From positions 186,001 to 250,000 of the forward strand of contig JADLCB010000019.1 in assembly GCA_020847375.1 (NCBI GenBank): a DNA stretch of 64,000 nucleotides, given 5' to 3'. The position numbers and the translations under genes are program-made. Of the stretch, positions 19,118 through 26,228 are shown piece by piece (position 1 is the stretch's first letter; every line of letters begins with the position of its first letter). Source of the stretch: Phycisphaerales bacterium (GTDB lineage: Bacteria > Planctomycetota > Phycisphaerae > Tepidisphaerales > Tepidisphaeraceae). Under the pieces are notes generated by a model. It was given only the letters and a program-made list of their open reading frames with translations. It did not search any database and was not told where the DNA came from.

Positions 19118-19732
19118 TTACAAATGCTCCTTCAAAAGTTCCTTCAAACGCTTTCTTCCTTGAAAGACGTGCCATTTTACCGCTTCGACGCTGATGCCCA
19201 GTATCTCCGCCACCTTTTTCTGGGGCATTTCCTCAATGGTAAACATCACAATGGCCAGACGCTGCTTATCGGGCAACTGTTCCAACGCCTGCTGCAACTG
19301 CGCGCCCAGCTCTTTGCTCTGCATGCTGGTCGCCGGGTCATCATTCCGCGCCATCCACTGGCTGCCACTGCTTCCGGCCTCAGCCGGCCCCAGCATGTCA
19401 TCCAGCGGCAACTGGACGCGAATTTTTCGACCGCGACGAAAGTTTAACGACAGGTTCGAGACAATCCGCATTAACCAGCCACCAAAGGCATCCGCGTTCT
19501 GTAGCGTATCCAAACTTCGGTACGCCTTGATAAACGCCTCCTGCGTCACTTCCAAGGCATCGTCGCTATTGCCCAGCAACCGGTATGAAACCGCGACCGC
19601 CTGCCGCTGATAACGAACCACCAATGTATCAAACGCCGCTCGATCACCCGCCAGCGCCTGTTCGACCAGTGGCCCATCCGAAACCGCCCGGTCTGCCTCG
19701 GAACTGGGGTTGGTTTCAGAGCGTGCGTCCAT
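19118..19732 (-). CDS. ECF-type RNA polymerase sigma factor
   Basis: A 204-residue sigma-70 family factor of the extracytoplasmic function group. Region 2 (LVVRYQRQAVAVSYRLLGN, DALEVTQEAFIKAYRSL, AFGGWLMRIVSNLSLN) and region 4 (QLPDKQRLAIVMFTIEEMP, KKVAEILGISVEAVKWHVFQG) are both complete, joined by a Gly/Ser-containing linker. It heads a minus-strand set with the anti-sigma gene and the STN protein. In such sets the factor usually activates its own operon; a candidate -35/-10 pair (TTGTCA with TATTCA) is seen in the 123 bp gap before the start, but this is weak. Confidence 0.92.
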   Translation of the reverse strand: MDARSETNPSSEADRAVSDGPLVEQALAGDRAAFDTLVVRYQRQAVAVSYRLLGNSDDALEVTQEAFIKAYRSLDTLQNADAFGGWLMRIVSNLSLNFRRGRKIRVQLPLDDMLGPAEAGSSGSQWMARNDDPATSMQSKELGAQLQQALEQLPDKQRLAIVMFTIEEMPQKKVAEILGISVEAVKWHVFQGRKRLKELLKEHL

Positions 19733-19855
19733 AACAACAGACAGTGTACTGGGGCAGAGGTTAGTAAAAATGACGAATACTAATGAATAGGATAGAGCTA
19801 AAAATTGACAATCATCTAATTTAAGCGACTCGGTTCAGATTGTACGGTTTGTGGA

Positions 19856-20680
19856 TCAGGCGACCGCGCCGATCAGTTCCTTGCAGTAATTACCGACTGC
19901 TTCAGCAATTAGGTCAGTTCCACTGTTGATGGCGTTTTTAATCCGACGAATGACGGCCGTACCAACGATGGCGCCGTCGGCATGCCCTTTAAGCTGCTGA
20001 ACATGCGCGGGTGTACTGATACCAAACCCCACGCATAGCGGTTTGTCAGTTATTTGTCTCATGGCCGCCAGCCCATCAGCCAGATCAACGGGCAGCGACT
20101 TGCGCTCACCGGTCACACCAGCCACCGACAGATAATAGATGAACCCGCTGCATAATCCCGCGATTTCCTCGCGCCGTTTACGCGAGGTGGTGGGGGCAAC
20201 CAGCAAAGACGTATCCAGCCCGCCATCCCATATTTGCTGGCAGACTGCCCGTGCTTCGGGCGGGGGAACATCGGGCAAAATAAATCCGTTGAATCCCGCC
20301 TGGCGCGCCTGTTTTACAAATCGCCCCAAACCATAGCGATAAAGAATACTGTAACTGACCATCGCCACCAGCGGCGTTTTGATCTGCCCGCTCAACCCCG
20401 AAATGGCTTGGAAAATATCGTTTAGTCGAATTTTTTTCGCCAAGGCGTCGGCAAAGGCCTCCTGAATCACCGGCCCGTCGGCAATTGGATCAGAAAACGG
20501 TATCCCGATCTCGATACACGCTGCCCCAGCTCGGTCGATGCTTTTGATACACGCCGTTGTCGCATCCAGATTGGGGTAGCCCGCAGCCAAAAACGGCATT
20601 AATCCGATACCCCCTGAAGCGCGTACCGCTGCAAAGGTCTGGGCTATTTGATTAATTCCGTCAACCGGCGCTCTACTCAT
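19856..20680 (-). CDS. trpA: Tryptophan synthase alpha subunit
   Basis: TrpA cleaves indole-3-glycerol phosphate to indole and glyceraldehyde 3-phosphate; the beta subunit then makes tryptophan. The 274-residue TIM barrel shows GLMPFLAAGYPN, the catalytic pair in CIEIGIPFSDPIADGPVIQ, YGLGRFVKQARQAGFNGFILPD, and LCVGFGISTPAHV. The ATG at 20680 is used; the frame is open to 20755, but the extra residues are unlike the family. No other trp gene is in the window, so trpA is not in a trp operon here unless trpB lies elsewhere. Confidence 0.95.
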   Translation of the reverse strand: MSRAPVDGINQIAQTFAAVRASGGIGLMPFLAAGYPNLDATTACIKSIDRAGAACIEIGIPFSDPIADGPVIQEAFADALAKKIRLNDIFQAISGLSGQIKTPLVAMVSYSILYRYGLGRFVKQARQAGFNGFILPDVPPPEARAVCQQIWDGGLDTSLLVAPTTSRKRREEIAGLCSGFIYYLSVAGVTGERKSLPVDLADGLAAMRQITDKPLCVGFGISTPAHVQQLKGHADGAIVGTAVIRRIKNAINSGTDLIAEAVGNYCKELIGAVA

Positions 20681-20785
20681 AAAACAGACCTCAACCGTGC
20701 GACCTCTTGTCGATTGTCCCCGATATGATGATAAAGACCGTGCTGCGCCGGTCAAGCATGAACCAGCGATCGGCCGGTTGAGTCA

Positions 20786-20928
20786 CAGGGCAATCGCAAG
20801 TAGCCCGCGAGGGTCGATGTATTAACGAGCCGCGACCGTTAGGGAGCGGTTTTTGAGCCGATCACCGCTCCCTAACGGTCGCGGCTCGTAAGAGATTGTC
20901 TATCGGACGCCTGCTTGCGTTTGCCCTG
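20786..20928. repeat. Dispersed palindromic repeat, copy C (complete)
   Basis: A 143 bp element whose ends are imperfect inverted repeats: cagggcaatcgcaagtag on the left and the complement of cagggcaaacgcaagcag on the right. Inside is a second, near-perfect palindrome with arms gagccgcgaccgttaggg and ccctaacggtcgcggctc around a central gagcggtttttgagccgatcaccgctc-type core (core spans about 20844-20870). The 8-mer ttgagtca occurs on both sides (20778-20785 and 20931-20938), a possible target duplication. It lies in the gap between trpA and the MBL hydrolase gene. Confidence 0.9.
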
Positions 20929-21053
20929 GATTGAGTCATCACTTTGGTCGGGAAGGACAAACGAACAAACCAACAAACGAAAAACCGGGCGAACCGGTCA
21001 GTATTGGCTGGTTGCCAGAACTTCAATCAAAGGGTAAAACCACTTGAGCAAGG

Positions 21054-21920
21054 ATGTCGCTTCATCTGTGTATTCTCGCCAGTGGTTCCTCGGGCAATTG
21101 TTCGGTTCTCCGCTCACCGCAGGGGTGCGTGTTGATTGATTGCGGCCTTGGCCCGCGCGCCATCCTGCCCCGGCTGGCGGTCGCCCAGATCAACCTCGCA
21201 TTGGTACGGGCGATTGTCCTGACGCATCTGGATACGGATCATTTCGCCCAGCCATGGTTGAAGGCGATTGTGCGCCATCAGATCAAGCTGTTTTGCCATC
21301 GCTCGGTTTATCGAAAGCTGCTGGCTGATGCCTCGCCGATGATCAGCCAATTGCCCGAGCTGGTTCATCATCTTATTCCATTTGAAGAAGATACGTTTCA
21401 GCCGATTCCCCGGCTTCATTTTCAACCGCTGGCTTTGGCGCACGACCAGACTGGGTCATGGGGTTTTCTGGTTGAAGGGTTCGGCTGTCGCATGGGTTAC
21501 GCGACCGACCTGGGGCACGTTCCCAATCATCTGATCGAGCGGTTTCACAACCTGAATTTATTGGCGCTGGAAAGCAACTACGATCCCGATATGCAGCGCA
21601 ACAGCGGTCGCCCGTGGTTTTTGCAGCAGCGCATCATGGGTGGCAGCGGCCATTTATCCAACCAGCAGTGCTTTGATGCGATTGTGCGCATTTTTGATCG
21701 TGATGAGTCCGGCGGGCACCTGCCGCATCACGTTGTGCTGCTGCATCGCAGTCGTCAATGCAACAGCCCCCAAGCGGTGCGCCGGTTGTTTGATACGGAC
21801 CAGCGCCTGGTGGATCGTCTGGTTCTGGCTGATCAGTATCAACCAACTGGTTGGTTGTCGTTGAAACATCGCGGATCAGCCGTTTTTGATGAATCGCTTT
21901 TTGTCGCAAACAAGGCGTAG
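21054..21920 (+). CDS. MBL-fold metallo-hydrolase, YycJ-like
   Basis: A 288-residue metallo-beta-lactamase-fold protein. The start LHLCILASGSSGNCSVLRS and IDCGLGP are typical of the YycJ/WalJ group, whose members are thought to act as nucleases or phosphodiesterases. The metal motif reads T-H58-L-D60-T-D62-H63, so the second histidine of HxHxDH is an aspartate. Further family points are GYATDLGHVP, LLALESNYDPDMQRNSGRPWFLQQRIMGGSGHLSN. It stands alone on the plus strand between trpA and a convergent kinase gene. Its C-terminal 40 residues are family-poor. Substrate unknown. Confidence 0.86.
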   Translation: MSLHLCILASGSSGNCSVLRSPQGCVLIDCGLGPRAILPRLAVAQINLALVRAIVLTHLDTDHFAQPWLKAIVRHQIKLFCHRSVYRKLLADASPMISQLPELVHHLIPFEEDTFQPIPRLHFQPLALAHDQTGSWGFLVEGFGCRMGYATDLGHVPNHLIERFHNLNLLALESNYDPDMQRNSGRPWFLQQRIMGGSGHLSNQQCFDAIVRIFDRDESGGHLPHHVVLLHRSRQCNSPQAVRRLFDTDQRLVDRLVLADQYQPTGWLSLKHRGSAVFDESLFVANKA

Positions 21921-21935
21921 GCTGCGGAGCGATTC

Positions 21936-23447
21936 CTACTTCGCCAGCTTCAGTTCAGCCGTACCGCAATGCCAGGCGCCGGTGCCCGAACCGCTGATGA
22001 GCTGCGCCGTTCGACCGGTCTGCGCATGGTATTCGCGCATGATCTGCTCAAGCCCCTCGTCAGCCGCTGACGAAATGTTAGCCAGCACCACCACCGTACC
22101 GCCGATGCCGCTGGCGGAGATTCGCCCGCCATACAGGCCAGCCTTTTCGTGTTTGCGAACCAGTTCCACCAATAGTTCACATTCAGATGAACCCAGATGC
22201 GCATCGGTATTGCACGCCTCATTGCTGGCGTACATCAGGTGGCCGGCCTTATCCAGCAAACGGCTGCGCTGTTCGGTGTGGGGTGGTGCTGCAATCGCCT
22301 GCTGAAGGAAATCAATGAAGTTGGCGATGCGCCGTGCTTCATAGACATGGTGATCGGTTACACCCTGTATATGGTAATCGTGATCGGGCGCAATGCTCGT
22401 CAGCATGTCATCGAATTGCGCGTACGACTGGAGAAACTCGCGGCCTTTCATGGCGACCGGCAGGAACTGTCGGAAAAACCGTTTGTAGTCTTCCAGATTC
22501 AGATTCGCCAGATAACCGCGCATCGGATCAGCCACCAGTTCGCGGCCCACCTTGCGGCCCATCTCCTTCATTTTTTCCAGGATGATTCGATAGCCCATGA
22601 AAGCACTAGTGCGCGCACAGATATATTTTTCCTCGCCAATCGCGTGGGTTACACCAGAATTGATCCCCACGATGCGAATTGCACTGGGCAAGTGCAGCGG
22701 CGATAGAATCTTATGAGGCTGACAGACCATCCGAAACAATTCCCCGCCCCGGGCGTAGCAACTGGTGAGCTGATCCGCCAGGCCGCACGGTACGCCCACC
22801 AGACGATTTTCCACCTGCTGGCAGAGTCCGGCCAGGGCTACAGGCGAAAGGGTTGTTTTATCATCGGCATTGGCATTAGCCGGGAGTTGAAGCCCCTGGC
22901 CGTCAGAATCTTGATCGCTGCGGGCAATGCCCAGTTGATCAACAACGGCGATCATGCTGGCCACTTCCAGCGCGGCGCTGCTGCCCAGACCGGCGCCCAT
23001 GGGTATATCGCTCGCAACCGCCAGGTTAAAACCGCGACGAGTCGGCGATTTCAAATCGACGTAGCCTTGTTCGTGCAGCACAAACAGGCAACCGACCATG
23101 TAGGCCGCCCAACGCCGGCCGGGCTGGGAAAATTCGCTGCGCAACTGGTGGTCGCTGGCGCGAATCAGGTCATCGATACTGATACCGAAGGTAAAAGGCT
23201 GGTTTTCGTCATAGCGGTTGAAACTGAATGCCTGAATCTGCCGATCATCGCGTTCCTGCACCGCCACGGCAGCAAACTGGCCCAGCCCCATCTGGCAGAT
23301 CTGACCGCCGCTGTATTCGGTGATCCCGCCCATGACATCCAGGCGGCCCGGGGCGCGGCTGATGCGCAGCGCCTTATCGGCAACAAACGCATCGGGGAGT
23401 TCTGTCGATAGACGTTGCAACAGGGCGGCGACGGGGGCACTGGTCAT
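21936..23447 (-). CDS. GHMP kinase, L-arabinokinase/galactokinase-like
   Basis: A 503-residue sugar-1-kinase candidate. The N-terminal motif ISRAPGRLDVMGGITEYSGG resembles plant-type L-arabinokinase more than galactokinase (which has IGEHTDY). The ATP loop GAGLGSSAALEVAS lies near residue 160, and the C-terminal ISASGIGGTVVVL is the third GHMP motif. Start: ATG 23447 follows the stop of the preceding lipoprotein gene by 4 bases, which fits translational coupling; the frame is open upstream to 23555 but would overlap that gene. It is the last gene of the mre cluster. The true sugar substrate cannot be read from sequence. Confidence 0.83.
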   Translation of the reverse strand: MTSAPVAALLQRLSTELPDAFVADKALRISRAPGRLDVMGGITEYSGGQICQMGLGQFAAVAVQERDDRQIQAFSFNRYDENQPFTFGISIDDLIRASDHQLRSEFSQPGRRWAAYMVGCLFVLHEQGYVDLKSPTRRGFNLAVASDIPMGAGLGSSAALEVASMIAVVDQLGIARSDQDSDGQGLQLPANANADDKTTLSPVALAGLCQQVENRLVGVPCGLADQLTSCYARGGELFRMVCQPHKILSPLHLPSAIRIVGINSGVTHAIGEEKYICARTSAFMGYRIILEKMKEMGRKVGRELVADPMRGYLANLNLEDYKRFFRQFLPVAMKGREFLQSYAQFDDMLTSIAPDHDYHIQGVTDHHVYEARRIANFIDFLQQAIAAPPHTEQRSRLLDKAGHLMYASNEACNTDAHLGSSECELLVELVRKHEKAGLYGGRISASGIGGTVVVLANISSAADEGLEQIMREYHAQTGRTAQLISGSGTGAWHCGTAELKLAK

Positions 23448-23451
23448 CCAG

Positions 23452-24003
23452 TCAGTTGGCGGGTTGGGTGGTTGGCTTGGCAACGCTGGGCGCTCCGGTG
23501 GTTGTGGGGGTGAGGATGATACGGTTGAAAAAGCGGTTGCCGCTGGTTGTTTCAAACGTGGCGGTCAGGACATAACTGTGGCTGGTTGAAATTTGCGGAT
23601 AAGCCAGTTTGAAGTTGTACGTCTGGGTGGTGTTGTTCCAGTGCGTTTGTTGATCGCGCACTGTTTGCAGCGAACCGATCCACGGATTGGCCAGCCGCGC
23701 CCCACGCGGATCAGGATCGCGCGGACGATAGTCGAACAGCTCAAAAAGAACCTGTCCGCTGGCTTTGGCCGGATCGCCGAATCGATCGGTGATTTCCACC
23801 AGTGCTTCAATGCCATCGGCCTTGCCATCACCGTTCCAGTCTTTGACCTGGGTAAATACCGGGTGGATGCGCATACCGGCGGCTTCAAACATCTCGGCCG
23901 AAACCGTCTGGCTGGATGGACTGCTCAGACTGCACCCGCCAGCCAGCAGAGGCAGCGTGATCAGGATGAATGTCAGCAGTGTTCGTAGCGGCGTGATGAT
24001 CAT
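23452..24003 (-). CDS. Hypothetical lipoprotein in the mre cluster
   Basis: A 183-residue exported protein with a clear lipoprotein signal, MIITPLR then a hydrophobic stretch and lipobox LLAGG-Cys at residue 24. The mature part is a beta-rich domain (GQVLFELFDYRPRDPDPRGARL; YNFKLAYPQISTSHSYVLTATF) containing DWNGDGKADGIEALVEI, which looks like a calcium-binding or dockerin-like DxDGxxD loop. ATG 24033 is an alternative start giving a longer n-region. It lies 97 bp after rodA and 4 bp before the GHMP kinase gene. Function unknown. Confidence 0.75.
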   Translation of the reverse strand: MIITPLRTLLTFILITLPLLAGGCSLSSPSSQTVSAEMFEAAGMRIHPVFTQVKDWNGDGKADGIEALVEITDRFGDPAKASGQVLFELFDYRPRDPDPRGARLANPWIGSLQTVRDQQTHWNNTTQTYNFKLAYPQISTSHSYVLTATFETTSGNRFFNRIILTPTTTGAPSVAKPTTQPAN

Positions 24004-24100
24004 GATGGTTGACGCGGCAATTATAGGCTTCATGGACAATGAAGAATTTACAGCCAGTAACGGATAAGTGCCAATCAAGCGAATTTTGCCATTGATGCAA

Positions 24101-25324
24101 TCAGTCGAACTCGAACGAATCCTTGGCCAGCACGACCGGCCGGTTTTGCCCCACATTCAGAAGCAGACCCGCTGCCAGATAGCTGGCCAGCAGGCTGCTG
24201 CCACCATAGCTGACAAAAGGCAGGGTGACGCCGGTGACAGGCATGAGTTTGGTCACCACCATGAGATTGATAAATGCCTGACCTGCCAGAAGCGCCACAA
24301 TGCCGATCGCGACCAGTTTGCCAAACGGCTCGTGATTGGCAGCGGAAATTTCAATTCCGGCGGTAAAGAGTACGATGTACGCCACCAGCACCACCAGACA
24401 ACCGAAGAATCCGAACTGTTCGCCGATCAGCGCATAGATCATGTCATTGTGCGATTCGGGTACGCGCGTCCCGACGGGGACAACCCCAAACCCCTTGCCC
24501 GCCAGCCCTCCCGAACCCATGGCGGTATGGGCCATGTTGATCTGAAAGTTGCTGTCGCGGTTGGCTTGCGGATCGTCGGTAAACATCGCCAGCACGCGGC
24601 GGCGCTGGTAATCCTTCACAAAAGTCGGTAGGTGGCGGAAGATCGGCAAGTCTGTCCCGCTGAGCCACCCGATCGGCGCCATGAACAGCGCCAGCAGAAT
24701 AATGAACAACAGATGCCTGAATCGCGCCCCAGCCACGAACAGCATGGCGAACAGGGTTGGTAAAAAAGTCAGTGTGGTACCAAGATCCGGTTGCTTGAGA
24801 ATCATAAGTACCGGTACGCCCGCCAGGGCAAACGGCGCCAGCAGCCCCTTGAGTGAGCGATAGTTGGAGCGAAAGCGCAGATAGCGCGCCAGCACCAGAA
24901 CAAAAGCCAGTTTGGTCAGCTCCGAAGGCTGGAGCGTCATAAATCCCAGGTTGATCCAGGCGTAGGCTCCGCCGCGATAGGGCACGCGCCCGAAGCCTTC
25001 GCCGCGCACAAACGGCAGGAGGGTGTAAATCACCAGAACCAGGCTGATCAGATAAAACCCCCACGCATAGCGCCCGATCTTGCGGTAATCGACCGTCTGG
25101 AAGGCAAACATGCCGATCAGCGCGATCACCATGAAGATCAACTGCTTTGGCCCTTCGCTGCCGCCGGCAATGTCACGGTCGGCCCAGATACTGATGATTC
25201 CCAGCGAGGTCAGCACCGATACCGCCACAATCACCGGCCAGTTGGTGGCAATGCCCATCTGTTCCCACAGTCGCTTGGCGACGGGATTACGCAGCAAAGG
25301 GATCGATGTGAGGAACTGTAACAT
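24101..25324 (-). CDS. rodA: Peptidoglycan polymerase RodA (SEDS family)
   Basis: RodA is the SEDS-family glycan polymerase of the elongasome, working with PBP2. The 407-residue protein has about ten hydrophobic spans and the family markers GRYAWGFYL, GGAYAWINLGFMTLQPSELTKLAFVLVLARYL, KQPDLGTTL, GKGFGVVPVGTRVPESHNDMIYALIGEQFG and VTGVTLPFVSYGGSSLLASYLAAGLLLNV. It follows mrdA and a DUF3592-like gene in the same direction, which distinguishes it from ftsW. Confidence 0.94.
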   Translation of the reverse strand: MLQFLTSIPLLRNPVAKRLWEQMGIATNWPVIVAVSVLTSLGIISIWADRDIAGGSEGPKQLIFMVIALIGMFAFQTVDYRKIGRYAWGFYLISLVLVIYTLLPFVRGEGFGRVPYRGGAYAWINLGFMTLQPSELTKLAFVLVLARYLRFRSNYRSLKGLLAPFALAGVPVLMILKQPDLGTTLTFLPTLFAMLFVAGARFRHLLFIILLALFMAPIGWLSGTDLPIFRHLPTFVKDYQRRRVLAMFTDDPQANRDSNFQINMAHTAMGSGGLAGKGFGVVPVGTRVPESHNDMIYALIGEQFGFFGCLVVLVAYIVLFTAGIEISAANHEPFGKLVAIGIVALLAGQAFINLMVVTKLMPVTGVTLPFVSYGGSSLLASYLAAGLLLNVGQNRPVVLAKDSFEFD

Positions 25325-25405
25325 TGTTATTGTTCAGACGGGGCTTATTGGCATGACTCGGGTTGGTGGTCAAGCTCGGATTGCGCGCCTGTGGTGGCGC
25401 TGTAC

Positions 25406-26167
25406 TCAGCCAAAACAACGCACCGCCACGGCCCGGTTGAAGTTAGTCGGAGGTACAAGAATATAAAATATCTCCCCTTGCGCTGGTACGCCTTTGCGCG
25501 TGGGGATGCTGACCGTGAGCAGGCGCTTATCATGCGAATCAACCAGCGCACAGCGTACCTGACGACTGAACGGCGCTGTAGCGCTGAGGCGGCTGCTGAC
25601 GGTCACCGCCTGGAATAGCCGGCCTTTTTTCCAGAGCGATACCGTTTGCCGGCGCATGATCCATGCCACCAGCACGCAGATCAAAACAACGGGAATCAGC
25701 ACAATCAGCGCCACCAGCTCGCGAATCAGCGGTGGGATATTATCGCTGTCGGTCCAGCGCTCCGGGTCGTTGCGGTCAACCCACAACGGAATGGTTTTGC
25801 CGGAGATCAGACTCGTCGCAGCAACGCTTTGCCCGGTATATTCGCGTCCATCGACCTCCCATAGAAGGATGATGGCAGCACCGGTCTGGATGCTGCGATT
25901 GGGGATGCGGTTGTTGGCTTTGAAATCCTGGGGAACCCAGACGCTTGCATCCAACTTGACCCCTTCGCGCACCAGCGTCATTTGCCGATTCCATGACCCG
26001 TACTGCCGCGCCGACCAGCCGATGGCAAACAACAGCAGCAACAGGGCGGCGACCCACCATGTCCGCACGCGCGGTTCCATCCAACTGCGTCGTGCTGCCA
26101 CCGCCGTCAGGTTGCGCGGGGCTGGCGGCGGGGCGGTCTCGGTACCAGGATGATCGTGTTGCGTCAT
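25406..26167 (-). CDS. DUF3592-like two-span membrane protein between mrdA and rodA
   Basis: A 253-residue protein with hydrophobic spans at about residues 38-53 and 149-170. The segment between them (VREGVKLDASVWVPQ through KTIPLWVDRNDPERWTDS) has the pattern of DUF3592 proteins, a domain of unknown function that ends in a charged position just before the second span. A soluble C-terminal beta-rich domain follows. It sits between mrdA (61 bp upstream) and rodA (81 bp downstream), so a role linked to wall growth is inferred only from position. Confidence 0.72.
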   Translation of the reverse strand: MTQHDHPGTETAPPPAPRNLTAVAARRSWMEPRVRTWWVAALLLLLFAIGWSARQYGSWNRQMTLVREGVKLDASVWVPQDFKANNRIPNRSIQTGAAIILLWEVDGREYTGQSVAATSLISGKTIPLWVDRNDPERWTDSDNIPPLIRELVALIVLIPVVLICVLVAWIMRRQTVSLWKKGRLFQAVTVSSRLSATAPFSRQVRCALVDSHDKRLLTVSIPTRKGVPAQGEIFYILVPPTNFNRAVAVRCFG

Positions 26168-26228
26168 ATAGTTCCTGCCGGTCAGACGGTACGCATCGCT
26201 GTCAGGCGGCTGCGGTTATTCAATCTGT

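Noticed and set aside
4312..20928. The three palindromic repeats as a CRISPR array
   Set aside because: Copies are kilobases apart, 143 bp long and not separated by regular spacers; no cas gene is present.
23447..23555. Longer N-terminus of the GHMP kinase
   Set aside because: It would overlap the preceding lipoprotein gene by about 100 bases and is Pro/Ser-rich leader-like; the ATG at 23447 keeps the full domain.
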